A stretch of 64,000 nucleotides of DNA from Glossina fuscipes (Eukaryota > Arthropoda > Insecta > Diptera > Glossinidae). The first letter of the stretch is position 1. Every line of letters begins with the position of its first letter. Shown here one piece after another: positions 12,600-24,470 of the stretch. The stretch is taken from positions 15,037,174 to 15,101,173 of the forward strand of contig NW_023998416.1 of the NCBI RefSeq assembly GCF_014805625.2. Direction: 5' to 3'. The position numbers and the translations under genes are program-made. Under the pieces are notes generated by a model. It saw nothing but the letters and a program-made list of their open reading frames with translations, searched no databases and was not told the origin of the DNA.

Positions 12600-13865
12600 C
12601 ACACTGCCCGCTTTGGAAAAACACGTAATGCTATAGTCAATTAATAATACAACGGAAATAACCAAAATCGCTCGTTTCGGGTAACGATGTTTCGCCTATT
12701 TTCAGCAAGTATAAAATGATGCCGATTGATAGGAATGACATCATTTGCATGCAAACTTACAGTCTGAAAGGTTGTTTATAGACTACGGTACTATTCAGGG
12801 CAAGAAAATTGATACCGTACCGGAAGCAGCGTCTCAAGTAGCTGCACTAATTGAAACTAAGCAGAACGACGTTTAAATTCGTTGCTGTTCAACGTGTATA
12901 CCAGCAATATCGAAAGATCATTGACTATACTCGGCGACGAAGAGGCGACCGAAAACGTGTTACAACACGGCGTGATGACCGTTCACTTGTCACAACATCA
13001 CTGCGAAATGGTCGGTTGATTGCAGTTCAACTTAGACAACAGTTCCAGGAATTTAGCCGAAGGACCAACATTTTGCCAAATTGAACCCATCCCACCGACA
13101 AGTATGCCTTCGGTACGCTCAAGAACATAAGAATTGGTCTATAGATCAATGAAAGGTAGTAGTTTTCTCTGATAAATGCGGGATGTGTCGACAGGCAAGA
13201 GAGAGTCTACCGAAGACGCGGTGAGCGTTTCATACAATGCTGCATCTCTGAATATGTCTCGTATGGCGCCAGTTCGTGCACGTTTTGGGTGAGGCTTGTC
13301 ACTGGAAGCAAAAGCGGAACTTATGTTCAACACAGGGTCCAACACCGACTGTCAATCAAAAATATTGGCTTTCCAATGCTACGTCGAAGAAATTCTGGGG
13401 GAACATGTGGTGATATTTTCGGGGCTTATCAAGAAAATTCCATTTTCATCCATAAGAGCGCCAGACCAAATACGGCGTTGCTCTACTGCTTCAGTAGTTT
13501 GATATGCCGGTTTTGCTCGAATCACAGATCTCAGCTCCATTGAGGATATATGGAACGAACTGAAAAAATAGTGCGAGCCAGAAAGCTTACGAACGTATGA
13601 GCACCGAAACGCTTCGAACTGCAGCGTAGGACAAATGGGATAAGATACTGCAGGATTTCGTAGAAAAGTTTATTTATTCGATGAAAAATGGAACGGAAGC
13701 TGCTATTCAGACTGGTGGAAGTAATTAATTAATTTTTTTTTTTTTGTGATTTTTATTGTCTCATTATCCTTTTATAAAAATCGCTAAAACAACACTGCCA
13801 GAAACGAGCGATTTTGGCTCTTTCCATTGTTTGATTGCTACTGGAATAATTTCCAAAGTGCAGGG
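12600..13865 (+). mobile_element. Degenerate Tc1-like DNA transposon with terminal inverted repeats
   Basis: The element is about 1.27 kb, flanked by TA at both borders (12598-12599 and 13866-13867) as expected for Tc1/mariner insertion. CCAAAATCGCTCGTTTC at 12662-12678 is exactly complementary to 13801-13817. The outermost bases also pair imperfectly: CACTGCCCGCTTTGGAAA on the left against CCCTGCACTTTGGAAA read inward from the right. This gives inverted ends of at least 65 bases. The interior carries a broken Tc1 transposase. By length and internal order the copy looks nearly full length, but it is inactive. Confidence 0.85.
12815..13700 (+). pseudogene. Tc1-like transposase pseudogene
   Basis: The longest intact piece (12851-13084, 77 residues) reads RVYQQYRKI, then YTRRRRGDRKRVTTRRDDRS, then LVTTSLRNGRL and AVQLRQQF. 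This is the second helix-turn-helix and GRKR/TTxRDDR region typical of Tc1 transposases. Beyond a stop at 13082-13084 further matches continue in shifted frames: a VLFSDECG-like first catalytic Asp segment near 13160, VYRRRGER-like sequence near 13210, EEILGEHVV near 13388-13415 and a GxYMERTEK/VRARK-like segment near 13545-13580. Several frameshifts and stops show it cannot make a working enzyme. Confidence 0.8.
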
Positions 13866-15659
13866 TAAGCATTATGTATTTTTTCAAAAACTAAGAGTAT
13901 ATGCTTTAGTTTAATTTCAATTATGTTTGCAATCTAGATTTAATTTAGTAAAGATAGGAGCGCAAATAGTTGAAGGTTCACTTTTCAAGGAAATTTTTCG
14001 CTTCATTAATTTTTGCTCCTTTTTAATGTTTGCATAAACAAAACGTAGTCACACGATAGTTTTCAAAAGTATATGATTTTGCCTTAGTATTGCAATGCCA
14101 AGTCTGTGTTGATCTGATTTTGTGAATTGCATCACACAGCAATGTAGAATGCTAACGTAGTCATTGTGTTTAGCCCTTAAGTCCCCGTCACTCAGTTAAC
14201 TTTATCACCTAACTTAAAGGCGAACTTAACATTAACCCGTTGGTTACCTGGGTCTCCTGGGAAAACCGTCCAGCACACCCCTAAATTTATTCTCCTGATT
14301 ATATGATATCAACTGAAGTAGATGTTACGTGCGGGTATTGAAAGCATCGTCAAAAAAGTACAATAAACGTTCTTTGAAAGCTGAGCTGCGGTGAAAGTCG
14401 GCCGTGTCACGTATACATATATGACGATTAGTGTGGAACAAGTTAGCACGAATTTGGTTAGAAACGTGCATTCGCGAACTATAGTTTCGGTTTGATACTT
14501 ACACACTGCTATATAAAACTAAAACTTTACTAAACATAACTGTTTGGTTAACCATTGCTTAGTTCATGACATTTTCGCTAATGGCGCTGAGCATGCGTTT
14601 GTCGTTCAATCCACATCTGACGCATATTGACGCGGATTGCGGAATTTTTAAGTTTATTCGATAATACATAGTATCATCTACGCCCCATGTTTCTTGTATT
14701 AACAAAGGCTAATTAATTTTTAACAAAGTGTACTGTACACTCATGTCCATTTTTATATAATAATAATATGAAAATCAATTGATGATTCCAGCAAAGAGGC
14801 GATATCTTTAAGAAAATCTAATGCCAGAACAATATCAAACGTTTTTCATTGTTTTAACCGTTTACCTAACTCATGGTTAATGGAGGCTCAAAGAAAACTC
14901 TTTGTGTTCGATATCAAGGGTTAAGAATAGCTGTTCAAAATATTTGTTCGTAAGAAAAACTCAAGCGTATTCCATAGTCATGCTTTCATCTATATCGGAA
15001 TCATTTCTTTAAAAAATTTTTAATATTACAAGTATGCAAGTGCGTATATGTGTGTGTCCTTATAAAAGAAAAAAAGAAAAAAAAAAAAAAACGCTAACCC
15101 TTACCTTGTGTATACCCGAAGCTTTGATACTCTACCAATATATAAGTGTAAATTTTCTAGAAATTCTTCATAAAGTTATTTAGCAACTTAAAGGAACAAA
15201 GCGAACAATGGCAGCGAATGCCAATCAAACTTATGTATGATGTATTGTGAGTGTGGCTTTGGCAAAATGAGTTCAAAAGAAATAAAAAATTAATATATTT
15301 TTCATTGTGATTGCTACCATAATAGTCGTAAAATTCGTTTAGTTGGATTAATTGAGTGCATTTCAGCCGGTCCTATTAAATTTTAAGTGTTGCGTTATGC
15401 TCCAAGTTATTAATTATTACTTTCGCGTTTTCCATTGTTTTTCGGATTTTGCACTATGGCTCTTATAAGCCCTTTCTTGAAGATTGGCGATCAGAGCCAC
15501 GGATTATAAAGTTTTTTGATCCTTAAAATTAGCATTTTTGTCTCGAATTTTCACTAAACAAAGAGAATCCAGTAATACTCCCATCTTCTTCGTGGCTTTT
15601 CTCGCTTTAGTTTGCAACTAAGCTTAAAACACTTTTTCTGTTAACTATGACCACCATTC
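13866..15659. other. Non-genic stretch between Tc1 element and SINE copy
   Basis: No gene recognised. A moderately GC-richer patch at about 14160-14285 (GTCCCCGTCACTCAG and GGGTCTCCTGGG) could be part of another old repeat, but only one copy was noticed in the window. Confidence 0.45.
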
Positions 15660-15834
15660 AGAGGATGTCCCCTATTCATCCAACACGCCCAGTGTGTGTC
15701 CGCCCAATCAATAAATGTTATGCCATTACCGGCTGGGCGCTCACTGTAGCTACGACCGAAGAAAACTCTAAAGCGTTTTAGACTTGAACCCGCGAGTTAC
15801 TAGTAGCGCTTGTTACCTGCCCGGTTACTGAGGC
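15660..15834 (-). mobile_element. SINE-like element, tRNA-derived head (copy 2)
   Basis: On the minus strand the head starts near 15834 with GCCTCAGTAACCGGGCAGG (A-box-like). About 45 bases later it has CGCGGGTTCAAGTCT, a good B-box (GGTTCAANNC type). The body follows with CGTAGCTACAGTGAGCGCCC and GCCGGTAATGGCATAACA, which matches CGTAGCTATAGTGAGTACTC and CGGCAAAGTCATAATA in the 20040 copy. The A-box to B-box spacing is tRNA-like, but the head does not fold as a clean tRNA by eye, so it is not a functional tRNA gene. Confidence 0.65.
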
Positions 15835-17021
15835 CGTTAGCGATGTTTTGCAGGTTTCCGAACCCCAAGACTATGGCAACGTAAACTTTACCCGACCTAA
15901 TAGAATAGGATCTGAATTAAATCGTCTTCGGTTCATTAATCGCAGCACATTTTTTTTGTGTTTATGGTCAGCCACCTAGACTAAATCTCCTACATGGAGA
16001 CGCAGTAACAGATAGAACGGGTTATAAGTAGAGAAGAACGGAAAAAAGAAACAGAATTATTGTACGTTCGACTTAAAAGTGAAAACATCAGGACCCGATG
16101 GGAGAGATTAGATTTGGTACGTTGTTGCAAAGGCAGTTGTGTGCCATACGATCTGCAGTCAATGCCAGGATGCGTAAATGACCACGCTAAGAAGTCGTGT
16201 AATTCTATTAAAGGACGCAGTTGACGGACAAATTTCTATTGCACTTGTGCTGACTGTAACTGCACATGATTTTCCTGCTATTAACGACAACGAAATGTTG
16301 GAATGAAAAATATTTGAGTAATCTGACGTGCCAGCTTACACCATTTTCCTAGCGAACTAACATATTACACAAATGTGGCTATAAAAACCTAGATATAGGT
16401 ATAAGATCGTTAAGAACTTCATAAGATGGACTTTATGCTACTGCAAGATGAAAAAAATTCTTCCCCGCCTCCTTATTTTATGATTTTCACTGACTTAAAA
16501 CTACACAAGAAGTTAAGTCAAATTTTTTTAAGGAACAACTTCCTTTCCGCCGTTGCTGGCGATAGTTCACATCTTCCTATAGAATCATTCCGCACCAGTG
16601 CATATTTCTAAGGCATACCGTACAATGTTATCATAAATGAAACCTTAAATGGAATGATAAACTTTGTATGCTGCATTCATATTGTACGGAAAATTAAAAC
16701 AACAACTTAATAAAAACGTACGTATGTGAATATGTAAAAGAACAAGTGAAAAATAAAAATAAAAATTTTTTCTTTTTCGTCAGTATGCCATTGAATGAAA
16801 ACGATCATGAAAACTGTGTAGAAAAATGTTCATACGTACGCTTACATATATGTGTTAACAAAAGAGACGTATACACATAAAAAAAAAAAAATAATAATAA
16901 TAATAATAAAAAAAAACAACAACAATATTAGGGGGTTTTCGAAGGAAATTCATGATTCACATTTAAATTGAAAACTCAGAGAAATGAAAAAACGAATGCC
17001 TATGTCTTTGCCTGCAGATAT

Positions 17022-17052
<31 letters not shown>

Positions 17053-18194
17053 TACGCATATATATGCATATATATATGTATATAGCTAATTGTGTACACA
17101 ATTCAAAGGCGGCTAACATAATAGACGAAGAAGAAGAAAGCCAAAGAAAAATCATAAAAGAAATATAAACACATCAGGTAGATGTAAGTATATATTTGGA
17201 CAATATATACATATTGTGTGTACACACAGCAACAATTCAATAACAGTCACATTGTTATATTTGTGTCAACAAATACACTATTCACTCACGGTTATGATTT
17301 ACTGAAAGCAAGTAAGTACGTATGTACGTACGTACGTACTGCAAGTTGTTGATGAATAATATTATCTTATATGAAATTCACTTTTATAGGCAACAAATGC
17401 ACTTGTAATGCAATTATAAATATGTAAAATTATGAGAACACTCTCCTCGGTCCTTATAATTTGTCACTTATCACTCTTATGCAGAAAGTTCTGTAAACAT
17501 TATGGTTTTTTTATATTTAATTTCTCGCACTATGTTTACCAATGATTTTACTTTCTTTCCTTGATTTTTCACAACGTTTCGATACGTATAAGTTGCGTTT
17601 GTGCTATTATTGTTATTGTTGCTTATGCTTTTTTTTTTCTTTTAAACGTAAAGAAAAGGGGCATGTTTCACCAAAATTTTCGCTTAAGAATGCGCGCTTG
17701 TTCGTTTCGTAAAAGTAGTTCGTTTCACACTGATTTTTACTCTTGCACTCATTTCAAAAAAAAAAAATAGAAAACAAAAGCTATAAAACCGTCCGTGACA
17801 ACCTATCAACCTACTAAACAGTACGGTGCAAGCTTTTATTTTATTACATACACTGAACAACGGGTCGTATGAAAGCTCTCTTTTTCTAATATGGTCACTA
17901 GAGTAAATAAGTTTAAATGAGAAAATATCGATTTTTAGCGCTTAAACTTTTTTTGAAGACTATTTTTTTAGATAAATAAGATACCGAAGATAAATATTTA
18001 AAGCAAAGTTTTAAAACTACGCTACACTCTGCTATGCTATGCAAACAATGCCAACACCCTAAATTTAAGTTTGTTATGTGCAATAGGATAGTCAATTACT
18101 ATTTTAATAATATTTCGCTCTAATGTGTCAATTCTATGTTATGTAGGAGCGCATACACGTATTTTTATTTTTTTTTTTTTTTTTTTTAGTATAC
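15835..18194. other. Non-genic stretch with microsatellites
   Basis: No gene recognised. It contains an AAT run near 16895-16910, AT-rich TATA repeats at 17020-17085, and a GTAC repeat at 17315-17340 that is palindromic in every unit. Long T and A runs are also present (17630, 17757-17767 and 18165-18187). Confidence 0.55.
17315..17340. repeat. (GTAC)n palindromic microsatellite
   Basis: Consecutive GTAC/GTAT units; since GTAC is its own complement, the whole run can fold on itself. No gene is close by. Confidence 0.9.
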
Positions 18195-18480
18195 ATTTTA
18201 TCTTTATACCTTGTATCACTTGTGATACAAGAGTATATTAAGCTTTTCGGATGCATGCAATCGCCGGAAGGCGAAGGACTGGAGATAAAATCACTTTTGT
18301 TTTACAGATCAGTTTAGAATCATTTTCTAAATCGATTAAAATTTGTTTGTCCGTCTGTCCATCTGTCCGCCAGTTCGTTTTGTTTTCTTATATCGCAGTT
18401 ACCAACGGAAGGACGAACGTTGTTGAAAATTGTTCGGATCGGACCACTTTTTAACCACTTTCAATACACGACATTGTTTT
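18195..18480 (+). repeat. Copy of dispersed TCCGTCTG-type repeat
   Basis: This is the clearest copy: ATACCTTGTATCACTTGTGA and ACAAGAGTATATTAAG at the start, then TTGTCCGTCTGTCCATCTGT, GGACGAACG, a TTGAAAATTGTTCGGATCGG-type block and CACTTTTTAACCACTTTC. A TTATACC...GAGTATATTA start followed by the TCCGTCTG block is the layout of an interspersed repeat I associate with calyptrate flies. No coding capacity is visible. Confidence 0.6.
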
Positions 18481-18719
18481 GCAAAGTCAAACAAAAACGA
18501 TTTGTAAAAGTTCACCTTTATACTTCTTATAGAAAGTTCATCAAATTGTCAACATGGAGCATTCCCGGCGTCATAAGTAATCTTTGTATTCCCGTCGCCG
18601 CTTGCTTTAACTGCGGCATCCTCCGAATGACAGCTCATAAGATAGAAAGCTAACATTAATTATTTTTTTATTTTAAAAATGATTTTACAATTTGCTCGTA
18701 AGTGCATATGTGAGAAATT

Positions 18720-19045
18720 TAAACGAAAGCCCAGCTAGAAGCACTTGAAATAGATCCACCTTTTATTATACTGATCGATACAGAATCACTTTCCGAACCG
18801 ATTTATGGTTGTCTGTCCGTCCGAGTGTTTTCTTATGTTTGTTCTACAGGACGAAATTTCTAAATATCCTGATAAAATTTCATACACCAACGTGTTTTGA
18901 CCCAAGAAAAACTGCTATTGAAAATGATTGAATCGGCCACGTCCCATATACCGCCTTATTCTTAAGAGCCGTTACTTGAATAACGGTATTGCGGGAATTA
19001 TTGTAGGGCCTTTAGTGGTTCGTAGTAGCAAGCTGTAATATTTCT
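18720..19045 (+). repeat. Second adjacent copy of dispersed TCCGTCTG-type repeat
   Basis: It contains TGATCGATACAGAATCACTT, TTTCCGAACCGATTTATGG, then TGTCTGTCCGTCCGAGTG, AGGACGAAATTTC and a GAAAATGATTGAATCGGCC block. The order matches the copy ending at 18480, but it is more diverged. Two copies side by side may be nested or tandem insertions. Confidence 0.5.
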
Positions 19046-20039
19046 ACTTGATTATGTCTACTCGTATTATAAGTACATACGGCTGAATTCTCTTAAGGTC
19101 TTTTATTTGTTTTGAATAACTGATGAATGAAAAAAACAAGAAAAATCACTAAATCTAACATAAAAACCACAAAACTAATAATAATTTTTAAACATTCGAT
19201 TTTTCGTTTTGATGCTCGGAACATTCAAGCGTTAAATTGTTCGATTTTTATTATGCTTGCTAATCATTAAAGCGTTTTTCTCGTCTGCAACGTTGACTAT
19301 ATGAAAGTATGCCTGCCGATGCCTGCTTATTGTTTTTGTTTAGGCATCAATTTAAGAGAACTCGAGAGAAAAGGAAAATGTGAAAACATCTGTCTATGAA
19401 TGTGAATATACTTTTGCATATATGAATATATATATATGTATTATATGAAAATGCTTTCGAATATTATGCCTTACGTAGAGAAGAGGATCTACAGGTAGCT
19501 GGAAATGTTTCATAGTTTAGTAAACAAAAATATTCACATATAATAAGCAACTTTTCAATGATTATTTTTTTTTTCATTTTTTGCTTCGACTATTCACAAT
19601 TACAATATTTTTTCTTTTATAATTCGCACAGCTCGGCAAACGCATTTTTAAAACTATATGCACTCAAGCTCCATAAATTAACTAAACAAGCTTTTGACTT
19701 TTCTGCATTGAGTTTCCTTCGAGCATATCCCAGTATAAGACATCTATTTTCACCTTAAGGCGAATCTCAAGTATACCTTACCATTCTTTTTAGCTTCTTC
19801 AAAAACATTTTAAACTCATCTCAATAAAATATTTTTAAATCTTTCTAATAAACTCTAACGTGAAATTTTACTGTTATGCTTAAAATTTATTTGCTAATAT
19901 TCCGACATACATCTTGAAAAAAAACTGTTGAAGTTTTACGAAAATGCAAAAAAATTGTAATTAGTTCTCTGGAAATACAAAAAAAAAAACTGTTGAAGTG
20001 CAAAATAAGTAAAAAGACTATAATGAATGGTCGATTAAG

Positions 20040-20240
20040 TAAGAATCGTGACTACCAAGCGATTGTTTGAGGATTCAAATCTCGAGTTGAGCTTGCCTCC
20101 CACGTAGCTATAGTGAGTACTCAGTCGGCAAAGTCATAATACTCAAAGATTAGGCATTTACCTAGGATTCGGCCGCCACTTTGCTATTTCTTTCTTCCTT
20201 TCTCTTTCCTCACTTTGAGAAAAGGTCTGTAAATATGAAG
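20040..20240 (+). mobile_element. SINE-like element, tRNA-derived head (copy 3)
   Basis: The head has GTGACTACCAAGCG and GAGGATTCAAATCTCG (B-box-like). The body has CACGTAGCTATAGTGAGTAC, CAGTCGGCAAAGTCATAA, GGCATTTACCTAGGATTC, GGCCGCCACTTTG and a CTATTTCTTTCTTCC tail. Those blocks are collinear with the minus-strand copies at 8965-9185 and 15660-15834, which supports one dispersed family. A mariner relic begins just downstream (20310). Confidence 0.65.
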
Positions 20241-20309
20241 CCGGAATTTACTCATAATCGAACATGAAGGATATACAAGTCGTCGCAACACCAAGACCTA
20301 TCACAATAC

Positions 20310-20530
20310 CAAAGTGCTTTCGATGACAACGCAAATGTCTTGTTTTGTGTCATATCATGAGTATTCGCGGACAGCATTCCTATCTTCGCTCGAACAATGC
20401 AAAGGAAACTATTTTTTGCTTCGTATCCCAACCGGGGATGGAAAGTGGATGCGCTTTAAGATTCCCAGGGATAAAAATTCAAAGGTTGATCTAGACAGCG
20501 GGTCTGAATCGCTTTGACAACAAGACGATA
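20310..20530 (+). pseudogene. Mariner-like transposase fragment
   Basis: An open stretch at 20314-20517 contains SLEQCKGNYFLLRIPTGDGK followed by WMRFKIPRDKNS. This matches the mariner signature around the first catalytic aspartate (FLxRIVTGDEKW followed by a NPKRKKSW-like motif); the Asp is kept and Glu is replaced by Gly. The frame stops at 20515-20517. Weak similarity may continue to about 20830. Neither the N-terminal helix-turn-helix nor terminal repeats were found, so this is a truncated relic. Confidence 0.6.
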
Positions 20531-20839
20531 TTCTGTGTTTGATACGAGCAGAAAATGAATAATGACAATCGCTGTCAACAACAACTAACCGTTTTAAATG
20601 ATTTGCTGCACAATATTTCACGGATATCATTTTTTCACATCCATCCATACAGCCAGACTGGCGTTCTAAACACTCCCTACAGAAGCGGTTATACTTGTGG
20701 CTTATTTTTCAAACTCAAGTTCTTCCGCTTACCAATCGTTTTCACCGATGGGGCGTACATTCTTGTAAAACTTGTTCCAAAAAGGTGCGATGACCGGTTT
20801 ATCTCAAAAGTGCAACGGTTTTTTTAGCGTGGCAAGTGC

Positions 20840-22992
20840 AGCGCTGTCCAATAAGGCTGTCGGTTGGTACAATTGTCTTCTCATTAAAAGTGCTGCCAAC
20901 TTACCAAGTGATGGCATCTTTTTGGTGTTTAAACACTCGCTGTAGGCGATGTACCATACAATGTACAATGCTTACGAGCGATATTCAATCTCGCAATTAA
21001 TTATCGCACTTTTTAGCAAGCAATTGATCTGAAAACATTTGCTCCAAGATTGATTAAACTTAGCTTACGCTATTATGAACGAAGAAGTGTACTTCTCAGA
21101 CCTGATGTTTTAAAATTCAGGCAGAATATATTTTTATATCTATATACTTAAAACTCCCCCCTTACAGTATTTGCGGACAAAGAACAGAAAGACGCAGAGA
21201 ATTACGTTTGATAAGATCCTTTATGCGAATTTTTCGAATCTAGCGTTATAAAGTATTACACCAACAACCATTACCATTTGGTATGCAAAAGTAAAAGTCG
21301 CTGCTTTTTGCCATGCGCACCTTGTGTTTTTATTATAACAACGATATGTGAAAAGAAATCAAAGCTAGGGAGCTGGAGATTACTAAATTAATATGCTTTA
21401 CACTAATGATACAAAAAAAAAGAAAAAGATATTTAGGGGGACGAAATGGAATAGATACGAACGATATGCAGACGCATAAAGCCAATGAGAATCAATAACA
21501 GCGGAAATAAGACGAAAGCAAAAGGGTGGAAGGGAAGAGTGTAAGGATACATATTACATTTTCTGATAATACCCTCACAAAAATTCTGCTCGCAGTTAAG
21601 TCTCATACTATCCCTCAAGCAAGCAAGCATTTGACATTTGGATTTTAAAGCACCACTAAAACAGACCATCATAGCACCCTTCCAAATATTCGTATTTAAA
21701 GCGAGACTTAAACGTGCAAGTGCTTGAAATTTCTTCAAGAAAAGCTTTTCCATGTAGTTTCCATGTAGTTTTTGCGCCGGGAATAAACATTGTCAACTAA
21801 ACTCGACGTATGCATCTGTATGTAATTTTGAAGAAAAGCTGAAACGGAATCTGACATATGCCGAGAGGGATCTTAAACACAAACCAAACAAAAGTGGAAT
21901 AATGGAATGGAACAACCATATATTATACTATACTATAGTTACAATCTGTAAGAAGTAATTAAATTCTGTTAATATAAGCCGTGCTGCTAGTAACATTTGT
22001 TAGTATAAATGAAATTAATTGAAGCTTTGAGTATTTTAAAAGCAAACAAACAAAAGCTTTCGAATAATATTTTTTTATTCCCTTTGCTTTAACAACTCAC
22101 GCTCGCTACTCTCAATGTATGATATTTGTAAATATATAAAACACAAAAAGCCAACAATTTCTGTGTGTTGTGCTGTTTTGACTGATAACATTTGAGCGCA
22201 CACATCTTTGCGTATATATGTAGAACAAGCAATATGTACTATATGAGAATGTTGTTGTTTGTTTTGCGTGAGCTGTTCTGAGTTGACGATAAGGCGAACA
22301 AAAAAATGTTCGTTGGAAGTTGCTCGTATGTCGTGCGATGAAAAGGTGCTTCGTCTTATTTTCACAAACACACATACGCACTCAAATGTATGCACTGCAA
22401 ACTGTAAACATCTATTTGACTGTGTGTACGTGTGGTGACCAAATCTATACATTTACACATATACATATAAAAATGTATTATTACGAGCAGATAGGTGCTG
22501 CTGTTTGTGTTCTGTGCTTTGTATGTTTTGTTTAGTTGCTTTAGTTGCTTTATAGTTGCGTTACGGAAAACAATTATTGTAGTGAATGACGGCCGGGTAT
22601 TCATTATATACATAGTTCTGCGATACGGTCATGAACTGAAAAAATATTTAGTTTACTTCTATTGTATGTACCTGAACGCACACATGTAAAATGTGTTAAA
22701 TAAACAAGAGTTTTTTTTTTTTTTTTTTTTGAAAGTTTGTGAGACATTGTACTAAAAGATCAAACAAAGCAAACAAAACGACGACATTTTTGAATGGAAA
22801 TTCTGAGAACAGAAAGAGGCAACACTTTTCTTTTATTGGTAAAAAGGGCGATATTATAAAAAAAACGGTTCATTTTAGTGTATTTTTATTCAATGTGAAG
22901 TTAACGGAAACAGAGAAAATCATCGCATTTAGGCAACAATATATGTGTGTACATACACGACGCAGTACCAACAAATACGACAACAAATTTCA

Positions 22993-23029
<37 letters not shown>

Positions 23030-24240
23030 TGTGGGGCATGTGGGTAAAGATTTAAAATACACACATCATCAAACCTAATCGTGTGGTAGAACGAAATAAC
23101 AACAATATACAAAATGTAATGATAAAAAAAAGCAACAACAATACAAAGCAATCTTAACAGTGGCTATTCTGACAAACGACAAATGTAGATACATATGTGC
23201 ACACGTACATATTTTATGTATATATATGAATATGTTTTATTATTTTTCTTTTATTATTGTAATTGCGATCCTATGTTAATAGAAATTATTATTTCAAAAT
23301 GAAAAAAATCTATTTACAACACAAACATGTGCACATAATTTACTTCAAAACTTAAATCGAAATAGAAATGTGTTTAAAAGCCTTTACGATAAACAGAGAC
23401 AAAACAAAACAACAACTCAATAATAGCTATAAACACTAGAGAACACAAAACAATACACATATCAATGCAGTAATTCGAACACCCTGCCAACCCGCCAAAT
23501 AATAATATTCATGAAAATACTATATTAAATTTAATGTGTGTGTATGGCGTAACCACAAGCAAATATCATATCATCACAATAGTAATGCAATAACAGCAAC
23601 AACAACAACAATTTCAATAACGTCCGTCCCTTGAACAAAACAATAGTGACTGTTATTTGTCAGATATACCAGCCAGCTACTTTGATAACACAAAAGTTTT
23701 ACAATGTGCAAAAAAGCTTTCCGACGAAACATGTTCAAAAATCTAAAAACAAACAACGAAAAAGCTAATTTTGTTATATTAGCAAATATATATATATATA
23801 TGTAAATAAATATATATTTATGCATACATGTATATATATATATATATTTATACTACATACGTACACTTAAAAAAATGAATCTTAGAATTTGTTTTATATT
23901 TTTTAACGATTTTTGCTTAATTTATCTAGCAATGAAAATTTTAAACAGCCAAATTTTATTTAACCACATCAGAGTTTTCGGGGCAAGGACAATTATAAAT
24001 CTAATTTAAAGCTGGAGTAAAATGGAAACGACATTAGACATATGTATTTTAAATTTGAAAAAAGCTTTTCATTGTTTCAGATAAATTTTCATTTTGTTGT
24101 GTTTTTTTTTCTTACCGACATGTATCTTTTATGCATATTGTGAACTGAATTGTATATTTATTTTGTATATGGGAATATAAGATATCCTGAAAATTGTTGT
24201 GAATTACATTGACACGTATTTTGGTGGGAAATTCGAATAC
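20840..24240. other. Non-genic stretch upstream of the MADF-BESS gene
   Basis: No exon was recognised. The sequence is AT-rich with CAA-rich patches and a TA microsatellite at about 22990-23025. Open frames of up to 125 codons at 22075-22450 overlap on both strands and show no family match. Untranslated exons of the downstream gene could lie here, but the sequence alone does not show one. Confidence 0.45.
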
Positions 24241-24470
24241 ATTCATGTTACAATTTGAAGTGAAAGTCGTGCATGCGACTAATCCAAGTTCGATCAAGTT
24301 TGAAAGCTTGATCAGGTTGCGCAGATACTCAATATTCAATAGATACGTTAAAAATTCATGTAAATGAACAAATCCGTGTGAAAATCCATGTGTGCGACTA
24401 ATCCATGTTTGATCATGTTTGAAAGCTCGATGAGACTGCCTAGAAACTCGATTTTCAATATATACGATAT
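24241..24470 (+). repeat. Tandem duplication, period about 118 bases, with internal inverted repeat
   Basis: GTGAAAGTCGTGCATGCGAC at 24260 recurs as GTGAAAATCCATGTGTGCGAC at 24378. Both are followed by AATCCAWGTTYGATCAWGTT, TGAAAGCT and a CTCRATTTTCAATA-like stretch. In the first copy GATCAAG and CTTGATC form a perfect 7-base inverted repeat around TTTGAAAG; the second copy has lost perfect pairing. There is no coding potential. Confidence 0.8.

Noticed and set aside
15780..15834. Functional tRNA gene suggested by a good B-box
   Set aside because: The acceptor and anticodon arms do not pair, and the sequence continues into a body shared with other SINE copies.
21433..21753. 106-codon minus-strand open frame with a hydrophobic C-terminus
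   Set aside because: No homologous motif or conserved context; the hydrophobic run is expected from T-rich codons.
22075..22690. Cluster of overlapping open frames on both strands
   Set aside because: Five frames compete on both strands with no family match, typical of repeat-rich intergenic DNA.
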